Below are positions 8,382-15,484 of a stretch of DNA of 36,984 bases, in pieces. Every line of letters begins with the position of its first letter. The stretch's first letter is position 1. The stretch covers positions 1-36,984 of the forward strand of contig CAAFYY010000037.1 in the NCBI GenBank assembly GCA_900767385.1, given 5' to 3'. Below the pieces are notes generated by a model, which saw only the letters and a program-made list of their open reading frames with translations, made no database searches and was not told where the DNA came from. Made by a program: the position numbers and the translations under genes. Source of the stretch: Bacteroidales bacterium. Lineage in GTDB: Bacteria; Bacteroidota; Bacteroidia; Bacteroidales; Paludibacteraceae.

Positions 8382-8912
8382 TTATTGTTCTCTTCTTTTT
8401 ATTTCGTCGCGGATTGTTCCGGCAAGTTCGTAATTCTCCATTTGGATAGCCTGATTCAACATCTCCTTCAAATTGGAGGTAGGCACTTGATTGATGGGCA
8501 TTCTCTCCAGATTGTCAAGTTTGACAGTGGTCTTTAGAAATTTCTCGTCAATCATGATTCTTGCTTCTTGAGCAATGGCAAAAGCTATGGCATCAACTGC
8601 TTGAAGATCGTAGATATACGTCATCTCTTCATGTGTAAATTCCAACGATGCCTGATAGTTGCCGTTGTATCTCTCGTTGATCACCACCTGATTGAGTGCG
8701 ATGCGAAAATCTGATGTCAACTCTTCCACAAAGGTGATGATATCGGGGAAGGTATTGTTATTCGTTGTTGCTTTGGCAATGATGTTGGCATCCGCCTCAC
8801 TCATCAGGAGCACAAATTCGCGTTCGCTGTCCGCCTCTTGAAACTCGAGACGCCACAAACCGCGTTCGCCTCTTGGGGGCGTCAGCGCAACGATATGAAT
8901 CTGTGTCAGCAT
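8382..8912 (-). CDS. bifunctional nuclease family protein (DUF151) with C-terminal UVR domain
   Basis: A 176-residue protein made of an N-terminal BFN/DUF151 domain (about residues 1-130) and a C-terminal UvrB/UvrC motif (about 142-173, NLKEMLNQAIQMENYELAG then IRDEIKRRE). BFN-domain proteins have been reported as nucleases acting on DNA and RNA in plants and bacteria. The UVR helix pair mediates UvrB-UvrC contacts and occurs in several stress proteins. The fusion is common in Bacteroidota. Start chosen at the ATG (8912), 5 bp after the permease stop codon. The two genes are packed as an operon without an obvious functional link. The domain call is firm; the cellular role is not known. Confidence 0.9.
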   Translation of the reverse strand: MLTQIHIVALTPPRGERGLWRLEFQEADSEREFVLLMSEADANIIAKATTNNNTFPDIITFVEELTSDFRIALNQVVINERYNGNYQASLEFTHEEMTYIYDLQAVDAIAFAIAQEARIMIDEKFLKTTVKLDNLERMPINQVPTSNLKEMLNQAIQMENYELAGTIRDEIKRREQ

Positions 8913-8917
8913 CTTGT

Positions 8918-9721
8918 CTATTGCAATCTGAGGGTTTCCTGATGGTGGTGATGATGGTGGTTATGGCATTCGCACTTTGTCTCATTTTCATGATGATCGC
9001 AACAGCTCTCTTCAGACAGGTGCTCCACCATAAAATAGATGCCTACCCCAATGAAAAAGAGTCCGACAATCCATCTTGCCCATTTGCCGATATTCTTTGC
9101 CTTGGCGTAGAATTTGTTGATGTTTCTCAAACTGAACGACAATACCCAAGCCAAAATCACGACAGGTAGGGCCGTTATGACAGCAAATATAATAGGGTAG
9201 AGGTAGCCAACTGGTGAGGCAGCTCCCATCGGCACCATCATGCCAAAGAAGATGATTGCATTCGTGGGGCAGAATCCTATTGAGAGCAGCGCACCCAAAA
9301 GGAAAGCTCCCCAACTGCCTTGTTTTGCTTTCTCTGAGAATTTGTTTGCAGAGATTGAGAAACTTAAGAACGGTATGAAGTCGGCAAGACAGAGCAGCAG
9401 GCCGGTGATGATGAGAAGCGGAATCAGAATGATTTCTCCATATTCTCCCATAAAATCTTGGATGACACCGATGTTGCCGCCCAGTTTGAGGAGAATGATG
9501 AGCGCGATGCCCAAGACACCGAAGGCCAACGTTCTGCCTATCGAATAAAATAGGCTGTTGCGGAAGACAACATGCTTGCTGCTGATGTCTTTGCCAAGAT
9601 AACCCATAGCAGCTATGTTGGTGAGCATGGCGCAGGGGTCAAGGCCGAAGACTATGGCGAGCAGCACGACCGCCCAGAGGGGTGAGTGACTGTTTTGAGC
9701 GATATCTAACAGTTCGTTCAT
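8918..9721 (-). CDS. CcdA/DsbD-like membrane protein (ArsG-type permease) with His/Cys-rich tail
   Basis: A 267-residue polytopic membrane protein with six or more hydrophobic segments. Two cysteines sit in conserved membrane motifs, FGLDPC30AM and GFC151PTN, the arrangement used by CcdA/DsbD-type proteins to pass thiol electrons across the membrane. In Bacteroidota this family is often named after the organoarsenical efflux permease ArsG or after cytochrome c biogenesis CcdA. The last 30 residues (about 238-267) form a tail rich in metal ligands: C240, C241, H243, H244, C250, C252, H253 and the six-histidine run H255-H260. This suggests binding of a soft or transition metal. The next gene, 3 bp downstream, encodes a mini-thioredoxin with CPSC, a natural redox partner. 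Whether the pair handles metal export, thiol reduction or both cannot be decided from sequence. Confidence 0.8.
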   Translation of the reverse strand: MNELLDIAQNSHSPLWAVVLLAIVFGLDPCAMLTNIAAMGYLGKDISSKHVVFRNSLFYSIGRTLAFGVLGIALIILLKLGGNIGVIQDFMGEYGEIILIPLLIITGLLLCLADFIPFLSFSISANKFSEKAKQGSWGAFLLGALLSIGFCPTNAIIFFGMMVPMGAASPVGYLYPIIFAVITALPVVILAWVLSFSLRNINKFYAKAKNIGKWARWIVGLFFIGVGIYFMVEHLSEESCCDHHENETKCECHNHHHHHHQETLRLQ

Positions 9722-9724
9722 AAG

Positions 9725-9964
9725 CTATCTGTTTTGTTGGATAATTGCCAAGGCATCGTCGAATGAGAGCCTTTTTCCTTGTGCTACAACCTTGTCGTTG
9801 ATAACCACGGCAGGAGTCTGAAACACGTTCAGTCTCACCATCTTGATGAGGTCTTCGCTCTCTTCAATTTCTATCGTTGGATCAAGTTGCGCTGCTGCTT
9901 CAGTGATATTTTTTATTGTTGTTTTGCAGGAGGGGCAACTGTCGCCAAAGAGTATAATCTTCAT
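9725..9964 (-). CDS. mini-thioredoxin family protein
   Basis: A 79-residue thioredoxin-fold protein starting MKIILFGDSCPSCKTTI, with the redox pair C10-x-x-C13 and the cis-proline motif TPAVVIN. It belongs to the short glutaredoxin-like thioredoxin family (TM0996/MTH895 type). The frame is open for 10 codons further upstream (to 9994), but that would overlap the alcohol dehydrogenase gene and add residues before the first beta strand, so the ATG at 9964 is preferred. It lies 13 bp after the alcohol dehydrogenase stop and 3 bp before the CcdA/ArsG-like permease, the typical pairing of these two families. It probably exchanges electrons with the membrane cysteines of that permease. It has no signal peptide, so it acts in the cytoplasm. 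Confidence 0.88.
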   Translation of the reverse strand: MKIILFGDSCPSCKTTIKNITEAAAQLDPTIEIEESEDLIKMVRLNVFQTPAVVINDKVVAQGKRLSFDDALAIIQQNR

Positions 9965-9977
9965 TGTGTCAAGTGAT

Positions 9978-11123
9978 TTATTTGCAGCACTCAAGGATAG
10001 CCTTTGCTACGGCACCTGTCACATTCTGACATTCGCCGAAAGCAACGTTGCGTTCATTGAAACGGCGTTCGATTTCGTCGATGACATCGTCGTTGATATC
10101 CAATTCGCTGAGGCGGGTCTTCAAGCCCAAGGAGCGGAAGAACTTCTCGGTGTTATTGATTGTGTGGGCGATGGCAACACTCTCGTTTTCGTCGTCGATG
10201 CCCCACACACGCTGTCCGTATTGAAGAATCTTGGCCCCTTTCTGTTCGCTGAGAACGGTCATGGTGCCAGGGAGGACGATGGCAAGGCTCTCGCCGTGGG
10301 TCACGCCGCGCAAGGCAGTCAACTCATGGCCAATCATGTGTGTGCACCAGTCTTGTGGCACACCGAATGCGATGAAGCCGTTGAGACCCATGGTGGCGCA
10401 GAGCATATAGCTTGACATCAAGTCGTAGTCTTTAGGGTTCTCCATGATTTCTGGAGCAATCTCAATGAGAGTTTGAAGGATGCCTTCTGCCCAACGGTCC
10501 ATCAAAGGAGAGAAGCCGGGAGCGGTGAGGTATTGCTCCATGACGTGTACGAATGTGTCTGCGATACCGCAAGCAATTTGATAGAGTGGGAGTGAATAAG
10601 TTACTTCTGGGTCGAGGATAGAGAATTTCGGATGCTGACTGTGGAACGCGAACTTCTCCTTCGTCTCAAGACATGAGATGACAGCACCGTCGTTCATCTC
10701 GGAGCCTGTGGCTGAAATGGTCAAGACGGTTGAGAGCGGAACCAATTCGCCCATCAGTTTGGGGTTGCGAACAATTTCCCAAGCATCGTGCTCATTCTTG
10801 ATGCCGGCAGCAATCAGTTTTGTGCCGTCGATGATGGAGCCGCCGCCCACAGCAAGAAGGTAGTTGACACCCTCTTTCTTGCCGAGTTCGATTGCTTTGC
10901 GGAGTGTTTCAACCTTAGGGTTAGCTTCAATACCCCAAAACTCTACATAGTCAAAGCCTTTCATGGCGGCAACGACTTGATCGTAAACGCCATTCTTTTT
11001 TACACTGCCACCGCCAAAGGTGATCATGATTTTGGCGTCTTTAGGTAGTTCTGTGGCCAGTTTGGCAATGGTGCCTTTGCCGAAGATGAGTTTTGTTGGG
11101 TTCTGAAAAGCAAAGTTATTCAT
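9978..11123 (-). CDS. iron-containing alcohol dehydrogenase (YqhD/BDH type)
   Basis: A 381-residue group III metal-dependent alcohol dehydrogenase, close to E. coli YqhD (387) and clostridial butanol dehydrogenases. The N-terminus NNFAFQNPTKLIFGKG, the GGGS motif (38-41) and the GGGSIIDGTK motif (near 94) form the nucleotide-binding half. Metal ligands are seen in GIADTFVHVMEQYL (Asp and His) and in CTHMIGHELTALRGVTHGESLA (two His). Relatives reduce aldehydes with NADPH, either detoxifying short aldehydes or making fermentation alcohols. It is a cytoplasmic enzyme. It follows the ABC exporter gene by 28 bp on the minus strand and precedes the mini-thioredoxin gene, so it belongs to the same transcription unit. 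Its substrate is not determined. Confidence 0.93.
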   Translation of the reverse strand: MNNFAFQNPTKLIFGKGTIAKLATELPKDAKIMITFGGGSVKKNGVYDQVVAAMKGFDYVEFWGIEANPKVETLRKAIELGKKEGVNYLLAVGGGSIIDGTKLIAAGIKNEHDAWEIVRNPKLMGELVPLSTVLTISATGSEMNDGAVISCLETKEKFAFHSQHPKFSILDPEVTYSLPLYQIACGIADTFVHVMEQYLTAPGFSPLMDRWAEGILQTLIEIAPEIMENPKDYDLMSSYMLCATMGLNGFIAFGVPQDWCTHMIGHELTALRGVTHGESLAIVLPGTMTVLSEQKGAKILQYGQRVWGIDDENESVAIAHTINNTEKFFRSLGLKTRLSELDINDDVIDEIERRFNERNVAFGECQNVTGAVAKAILECCK

Positions 11124-11151
11124 ATCTGTAATACTTATTTTATCTGTGATT

Positions 11152-12984
11152 TTAAAAACTTTGCATATCGCAAAGTTTTTTGTAGTGTCCGTTTTTGGCT
11201 ATCAACTCATCGTGTCTGCCTCGTTCTACGATTTCTCCGTCGTACATCACGCAGATTTCGTCGGCGGCTTTGATGGTGGAGAGTCGGTGGGCAATCACGA
11301 TGGTCGTTCTGTTTTTCATCAGATTCTCGAGAGCAGACTGTACGAGACGCTCCGATTCGGTGTCGAGTGCGGAGGTGGCTTCATCAAGAATCAGGATTGG
11401 TGGGTTCTTCAAGATGGCACGGGCGATGCTGATGCGTTGGCGTTGACCGCCAGAGAGTTTGCAGCCACGGTCGCCCACCTTGGTCTCATAGCCTTGTTCG
11501 GTGTTAACGATGAATTCGTGGGCATTGGCTATCTTTGCTGCTGCCTCAACTTCCTCCTGGGTGGCATGTTCCACGCCGAAGGCTATGTTGTTGAAGAATG
11601 TGTCGTTGAAAAGGATAGATTCTTGGTTGACATTACCCATAAGACTGCGGAGGTCTCTGGTGTTGAGGTCTTTGATGTTCGTTCCGTCAATCAGAATCTC
11701 GCCCTTGACAACGTCATAGAATCTTGGCAAAAGGTCAACGAGGGTTGATTTTCCACTGCCCGATTGACCAACGATAGCGATTGTCTTTCCTTTTTCGATG
11801 TTGAGACTCACGTCTTTAAGAACCCATTGCTCTCGGTATTTGAACCACACGTTCTTCACCTCGATGCTCTTCTCCATCTTGGAGATAGGGCGCTGCTCTC
11901 CGTTGTCGAGAGGATTCTCTACACCCAGCACTTCGTCGATACGTTGGAGTGAAGCCATGCCCTTATGGATGCTGTAGGTCGCTTTCGAGAGATCCTTGAA
12001 TGGTGGGATGATGCAGTAGAAGATGACAAGGTAGTAGATGAAGTCGGCAGCATCAAGACCTCCCTGGTTGCCGATGATGAGCCAACCGCCATAAAGCAGA
12101 AGGATGGCGATGACGATGGTGCCGAGGAATTCACTCGTCGGGTGAGCAAGCAAATACTTCAAGTTGATGTATGTCAGCGTCTTGCGCAATTTGTTGTTGA
12201 GCGCTGAAAACTTCTGCATCAGTTTGCTCTCGGCGTTGAAGGCTTTGACAACGCGCAGACTACCGAGTGTCTCGTCAATTTGTGAGACCATCTCGCCGGT
12301 CTGAATCTGACCATCCAACGATTTGTGTTTGAGGTTGTGTCCAATCTTGTTGATGATGGCTCCGCTGGTTGGAAGGAGTATTAAAACGAAGAGACTCAGT
12401 TTCCAACTGATGGTAAAGAGGGTAATGAAGTAGATGAGAATCATTACCGGATTCTTGAATATCATCTCCAGCGAACTGATGATTGAAGCTTCCACCTCCA
12501 CGACATCGCCTGTCATACGTGAGATGATGTCGCCTTTGCGCTCCTCTGTGAAATAGCCGATGTTGAGGTCGAGAATTTTTTGGTAGATTTGATTGCGGAG
12601 GTCGCGCAGCACGCCCGTTCTGACTGGAACCAGGGTAATGGAGGCAAGATAGCTTGTTCCTGTCTTGATGAAGGTTGTGACTATTAGGAAGATACCGAGC
12701 CAAAAAAGGGCGGTTGTTGGACCAGATGTGTCAATAATCTGTTCAATCTTCCAGAAGGTGTTGCTCTTGACAATGTCAAGAAAATCGTTCATATTGGTGA
12801 ATTCCCAAGGTCTAAACTCGTGACGCTCAGTTGTTACGTTGAACAGAATCTGCAGAACGGGGATGATGGTGGCAAAAGAAAACAAGTTGAAGATTGTAGC
12901 CAAGACATTACATAGGAAATTGGCCGCAATCAACCTCTTGTAGGGCATTGCAAATCGTTTGAGCAGAGTCAGTATTGTCTTCAT
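11152..12984 (-). CDS. ABC transporter, MsbA-like permease/ATPase fusion
   Basis: A 610-residue half-size exporter with an N-terminal six-helix membrane domain (about 1-330) fused to an ATPase domain: Walker A GQSGSGKST, signature LSGGQRQRIS, Walker B ILILDEATSALD and the H-loop IAHRLST. It acts as a homodimer in the inner membrane. It resembles MsbA and other lipid or peptide exporters; lipid A-core flipping is plausible because lptB lies in the same run, but the family is broad. A GTG at 13026 would add 14 residues, but two -7 elements lie at 13029-13048, so transcripts would start at or just beside that GTG. The ATG at 12984 (start MKTILTLLKRF) is therefore preferred. It is the first gene of the minus-strand operon. 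Confidence 0.9.
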   Translation of the reverse strand: MKTILTLLKRFAMPYKRLIAANFLCNVLATIFNLFSFATIIPVLQILFNVTTERHEFRPWEFTNMNDFLDIVKSNTFWKIEQIIDTSGPTTALFWLGIFLIVTTFIKTGTSYLASITLVPVRTGVLRDLRNQIYQKILDLNIGYFTEERKGDIISRMTGDVVEVEASIISSLEMIFKNPVMILIYFITLFTISWKLSLFVLILLPTSGAIINKIGHNLKHKSLDGQIQTGEMVSQIDETLGSLRVVKAFNAESKLMQKFSALNNKLRKTLTYINLKYLLAHPTSEFLGTIVIAILLLYGGWLIIGNQGGLDAADFIYYLVIFYCIIPPFKDLSKATYSIHKGMASLQRIDEVLGVENPLDNGEQRPISKMEKSIEVKNVWFKYREQWVLKDVSLNIEKGKTIAIVGQSGSGKSTLVDLLPRFYDVVKGEILIDGTNIKDLNTRDLRSLMGNVNQESILFNDTFFNNIAFGVEHATQEEVEAAAKIANAHEFIVNTEQGYETKVGDRGCKLSGGQRQRISIARAILKNPPILILDEATSALDTESERLVQSALENLMKNRTTIVIAHRLSTIKAADEICVMYDGEIVERGRHDELIAKNGHYKKLCDMQSF

Positions 12985-13028
12985 TTTGCGTCTAAAAAGT
13001 CTATTGGAAGCGATGAAACCTTCCACAC

Positions 13029-13048
13029 CAAAGTTATCTGCAAAGATA
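13029..13048 (-). promoter_or_regulatory. two -7 elements upstream of the ABC exporter operon
   Basis: Read on the minus strand, TATCTTTG (13048-13041) and TAACTTTG (13036-13029) both match TAnnTTTG. No clear TTTG -33 element is seen at the right spacing. Starts near 13036 or 13024 would give a leader of about 40-50 nt before the ATG at 12984. Confidence 0.45.
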
Positions 13049-13287
13049 CATCTTTTTTCTTAAGGTAACCCCCATATTTTACGAGTTGAGTCAAAGAATT
13101 TTGCTTCTACGTTGAAAAGCGATGGATTAGATTGCTAACCTATTGAGAAACCGAATGTAATAAACTCGTTTTTGGTGACTGTATGTGAAACCTCCTTCTT
13201 TATTTCTTTGATTGTGATTAGGACCTCTTGCTTGAAGTTTTTCAAATTATTTGGGCAAAATGGATTTTGTTGTAAAAAAGACTGAAG

Positions 13288-13550
13288 CCGTTCTGCTGCT
13301 CCAAAAATGTCTCGGCGCGTATACCATTCCGTATAGTCTCAAACGAAATCTACTTCGGAAATGATAGAATCCGTTTTGCAGCGAGAAATTTTCTTTCCAA
13401 AATATTTCAAACCGTTTCCCGCCACCAGAAAATATGTCGGCATTCGTTCAAACCATCCCGTCTGCAAAAATTTTTTCATGCAAATTCGGCCGTTGATACT
13501 GCCCGCCTGAAAATAATTTTTGGAAAAATTTGATACGTTTTGGTCGAATG
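13288..13550. repeat. degenerate noncoding tandem repeat, about 41-46 bp period, six units
   Basis: Six units start at 13288, 13329, 13371, 13412, 13458 and 13502, spaced 41, 42, 41, 46 and 44 bp. Five begin with CCGT (the last with CCCG) and continue with an A-rich core such as CCAAAAATGT, AGAAATTTT or AGAAAATATGT. Units 3 and 4 are both 41 bp long and end in TTCAAA; units 1 and 4 share the CCGTT start and ATGT..CGG. The units are too diverged for a recent duplication and there are no conserved repeats with unique spacers, so it is not CRISPR. Alignment was by eye. Confidence 0.5.
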
Positions 13551-13744
13551 GAATGTTTCCTGTCCATTCAAAGATGAATTTTTCGTACAGCGCAACTTAT
13601 GATTTGTAAGAAAAATGTGCCCTATGTGGCTGTATGGGCACTTCGGTTGCTTGAAATATCGTATTTTTTGGACGTAATTACAAAAAAATTTCTAAACACA
13701 GAAAAACACTTGATAGAATAGGGTATTTTCTATAATAAAACAAC

Positions 13745-13752
13745 TACTTTTG
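13745..13752 (+). promoter_or_regulatory. -7 element for the methyltransferase gene
   Basis: TACTTTTG matches TAnnTTTG and lies only 9 bp before the ATG at 13762, so the transcript would be nearly leaderless. No good -33 element was found at the normal spacing. Confidence 0.45.
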
Positions 13753-13761
13753 CAGCCGCTT

Positions 13762-14547
13762 ATGAAAGACGTTTGGTTTCGGATATCAAGTGCTGCTCGC
13801 TATTTATTAACAGCGCGTCACAGAAAAGGATTTGGCGTCCATTCTCCCTTCGTGTTTCATACCCTCAATGAAGTAGTGTTTCTTCGCGAAAACTACTACT
13901 GCTACAGCGAGATAGAACGTCTTCGCCGCATGCTGCTCAATGATCCGACAATGGTCTCTCTCGTTGGTTGTGGAACCGTTTCGGCAAGAACGGCCACGGT
14001 AGGACAGATAGCTCGGCAGTCAGGCGAACCGGCGCGCTATGCGCAGCTCCTTTTCCGTCTTGCACTTTCAAACAAGTCAAAAACGGTTCTGGAGTTCGGC
14101 ACCTCACTCGGTATCTCGTCGCTCTATCTCTCTGCGGTGTCGTCGGACACAAAAGTGTTCACATTTGAGTTTGAAAAAGAACTCGTTAGTCTGGCAAAAA
14201 AGAATTTCGAAAAACTTCACCGATACAATATTAATATAATAGAAGGTGAAATTGACGAAAATCTGCCAAAAATACTGGATGGAGTAGAGCAGTTGGACTT
14301 TGTGTTTTTTGACGCCAACCACACCTGCGAAGCAACGCTGCGTTACTTTGAGCAATGCCTTAAGAAAGCGCACAAACGCTCCATCTTCGTGTTCGACGAT
14401 ATCTATTGGTCTGCCGACATGAATCAGGCCTGGAAAAATATCACTTCCCGTCCTGAAGTAGGTGTCTCAATGGATCTTTATCGTATGGGAATCGTTTGGT
14501 TTGACCCGGAAATCCCTAAACGAAACTATATCGTAGCATATCATTAA
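13762..14547 (+). CDS. class I SAM-dependent methyltransferase, O-methyltransferase-like
   Basis: A 261-residue protein with a Rossmann-type SAM-binding fold: motif I VLEFGTSLGISSLYL, the acidic strand end VFTFEFE and the later DFVFFDANH and FVFDDIYWS motifs, as in the catechol/caffeoyl-CoA O-methyltransferase group. The N-terminal segment with LTARHRKGFGVHSPFVFH is shared by Bacteroidota members and supports the chosen start. A TTG four codons upstream (13750) is in frame but overlaps the -7 element, so the ATG at 13762 is used. It is cytoplasmic, with no signal peptide. The gene is 19 bp upstream of the cobalamin adenosyltransferase and probably cotranscribed. The methyl acceptor is unknown. 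Confidence 0.8.
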   Translation: MKDVWFRISSAARYLLTARHRKGFGVHSPFVFHTLNEVVFLRENYYCYSEIERLRRMLLNDPTMVSLVGCGTVSARTATVGQIARQSGEPARYAQLLFRLALSNKSKTVLEFGTSLGISSLYLSAVSSDTKVFTFEFEKELVSLAKKNFEKLHRYNINIIEGEIDENLPKILDGVEQLDFVFFDANHTCEATLRYFEQCLKKAHKRSIFVFDDIYWSADMNQAWKNITSRPEVGVSMDLYRMGIVWFDPEIPKRNYIVAYH

Positions 14548-14566
14548 AACGATACATTATTAAATA

Positions 14567-15115
14567 ATGAAAGTATATACAAAAACAGGTGACAAAGGCA
14601 CAACATCGTTGATTGGCGGAACCCGTGTGGCCAAAAACGATGTCAGACTGGAATCTTATGGCGCTGTCGATGAGTTGAACTCTTTTTTAGGACTGCTTCG
14701 AAGCAAACTCCAAGACGACGAGATAAAAAGCGTGGTCCTGGACATTCAGAACAGATTGTTTGCTGTCGGTGCTCAGTTGGCTTGCGAAATTGCTGAAGGA
14801 GAATCCTTTCCTGAATATGCGCAAGTCAAACTAGAATGGATTGCTGACCTCGAGAAGCACATCGACCGTATGGACTCCGAGCTGCCCAAAATGACACGAT
14901 TCATCGTTTATGGCGAAGATGAATTGTCTGCCGTATGTCATATTTGTCGTGCCGTTTGCCGTCGCTCCGAACGTTTGATAGTATCAGTAAGTCAGGAGCA
15001 TATTGTAGAAAAGGAATTGATGGAGTATGTAAACAGGCTTTCTGATTTCCTTTTTGTTATGGCAAGGTATTTATCGCCATCAGAAAAAAATGCAGATTTT
15101 TTCCGTCGTAAGTAG
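14567..15115 (+). CDS. ATP:cob(I)alamin adenosyltransferase, PduO type
   Basis: A 182-residue enzyme that transfers the 5'-deoxyadenosyl group of ATP to cob(I)alamin, making coenzyme B12. The N-terminal ATP-binding motif YTKTGDKGTTSLIGG (residues 4-18) and YGAVDELNSFLGLLR (31-45) are hallmarks of the PduO family, as is the later CRAVCRRSER segment (about 128-137), which forms the active site between trimer subunits. Length matches single-domain PduO enzymes. It follows the methyltransferase by 19 bp. No B12-dependent enzyme lies in this window; in Bacteroidota a common client is methylmalonyl-CoA mutase. No cobalamin riboswitch is seen upstream. Assignment is firm. Confidence 0.95.
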   Translation: MKVYTKTGDKGTTSLIGGTRVAKNDVRLESYGAVDELNSFLGLLRSKLQDDEIKSVVLDIQNRLFAVGAQLACEIAEGESFPEYAQVKLEWIADLEKHIDRMDSELPKMTRFIVYGEDELSAVCHICRAVCRRSERLIVSVSQEHIVEKELMEYVNRLSDFLFVMARYLSPSEKNADFFRRK

Positions 15116-15137
15116 TGCTGAATTGAAGAAAAAGTAA

Positions 15138-15145
15138 TATCTTTG
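15138..15145 (+). promoter_or_regulatory. -7 element upstream of the DUF2795 gene and T9SS cluster
   Basis: TATCTTTG matches TAnnTTTG. Transcription would start near 15150 and run through DUF2795 into porP, since no terminator separates them. The -33 element is not clear. Confidence 0.5.
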
Positions 15146-15156
15146 CGGCTGAAAAA

Positions 15157-15181
15157 TTCGGCTAACTGCGTTTAAGCCGAA
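15157..15181 (+). promoter_or_regulatory. 7-bp hairpin in the DUF2795 leader
   Basis: TTCGGCT (15157-15163) and AGCCGAA (15175-15181) are perfect complements around an 11-nt loop, within the predicted 5' untranslated region and 28 bp before the ATG. There is no T run, so it is not a terminator. It may stabilise the message or influence initiation. Confidence 0.45.
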
Positions 15182-15209
15182 GCAAAATGCTAAAAGTGTA
15201 GTTCTGGAT

Positions 15210-15431
15210 ATGTATTGGACATTGGAATTAGCTACCAAATTGGAAGATGCTCCTTGGCCTGCCACTAAGGATGAATTGATTGATTACGCCATGCGCTCAG
15301 GTGCTCCTGCAGAGGTTGTTGAAAACCTGCAAGACATTGAAGATGAGGGCGAAGTGTACGAATCAATGGAAGACATTTGGCCGGACTATCCTACTAAGGA
15401 AGACTTCTTCTTTAATGACGAAGAGTATTAG
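15210..15431 (+). CDS. small acidic DUF2795 protein
   Basis: A 73-residue, strongly acidic protein (MYWTLELATKLEDAPWPATK start) with the DUF2795 pattern: a helix with APWPATKDELIDYAMRSGAP, then ENLQDIEDEGEVYESMEDIW and an acidic tail. No catalytic motif, signal peptide or membrane segment is visible. The family has no established function. It lies 53 bp upstream of porP with no terminator between them, so it may be cotranscribed with the T9SS genes. Codon structure and its own -7 element and leader support it as a real gene. Confidence 0.85.
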   Translation: MYWTLELATKLEDAPWPATKDELIDYAMRSGAPAEVVENLQDIEDEGEVYESMEDIWPDYPTKEDFFFNDEEY

Positions 15432-15484
15432 TCGACCCCTCCGAAACCGATGTTTTGAAGAGGGCTAAATTGATATAAAAATCT

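Larger units (their letters stand above)
13027..13761. other. 735-bp gene-free interval between divergent operons
   Basis: No open frame with a recognisable product is found here. The interval holds minus-strand -7 elements for the ABC exporter (13029-13048), a degenerate tandem repeat (13288 to about 13550), a 6-bp inverted repeat GTGCCC/GGGCAC (13617-13622 and 13636-13641) and a plus-strand -7 element (13745-13752) for the methyltransferase. It is unusually long for this compact region. Confidence 0.7.

Noticed and set aside
9965..9994. Ten extra codons at the start of the mini-thioredoxin
   Set aside because: They overlap the alcohol dehydrogenase gene and precede the first beta strand; the ATG at 9964 gives the family-like start.
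12985..13026. GTG start for the ABC exporter
   Set aside because: It lies at the expected transcription start behind two -7 elements; the ATG at 12984 fits the family start better.
13288..13550. CRISPR array
   Set aside because: Units are degenerate over their whole length with no conserved repeat and unique spacer alternation, and no cas genes are nearby.
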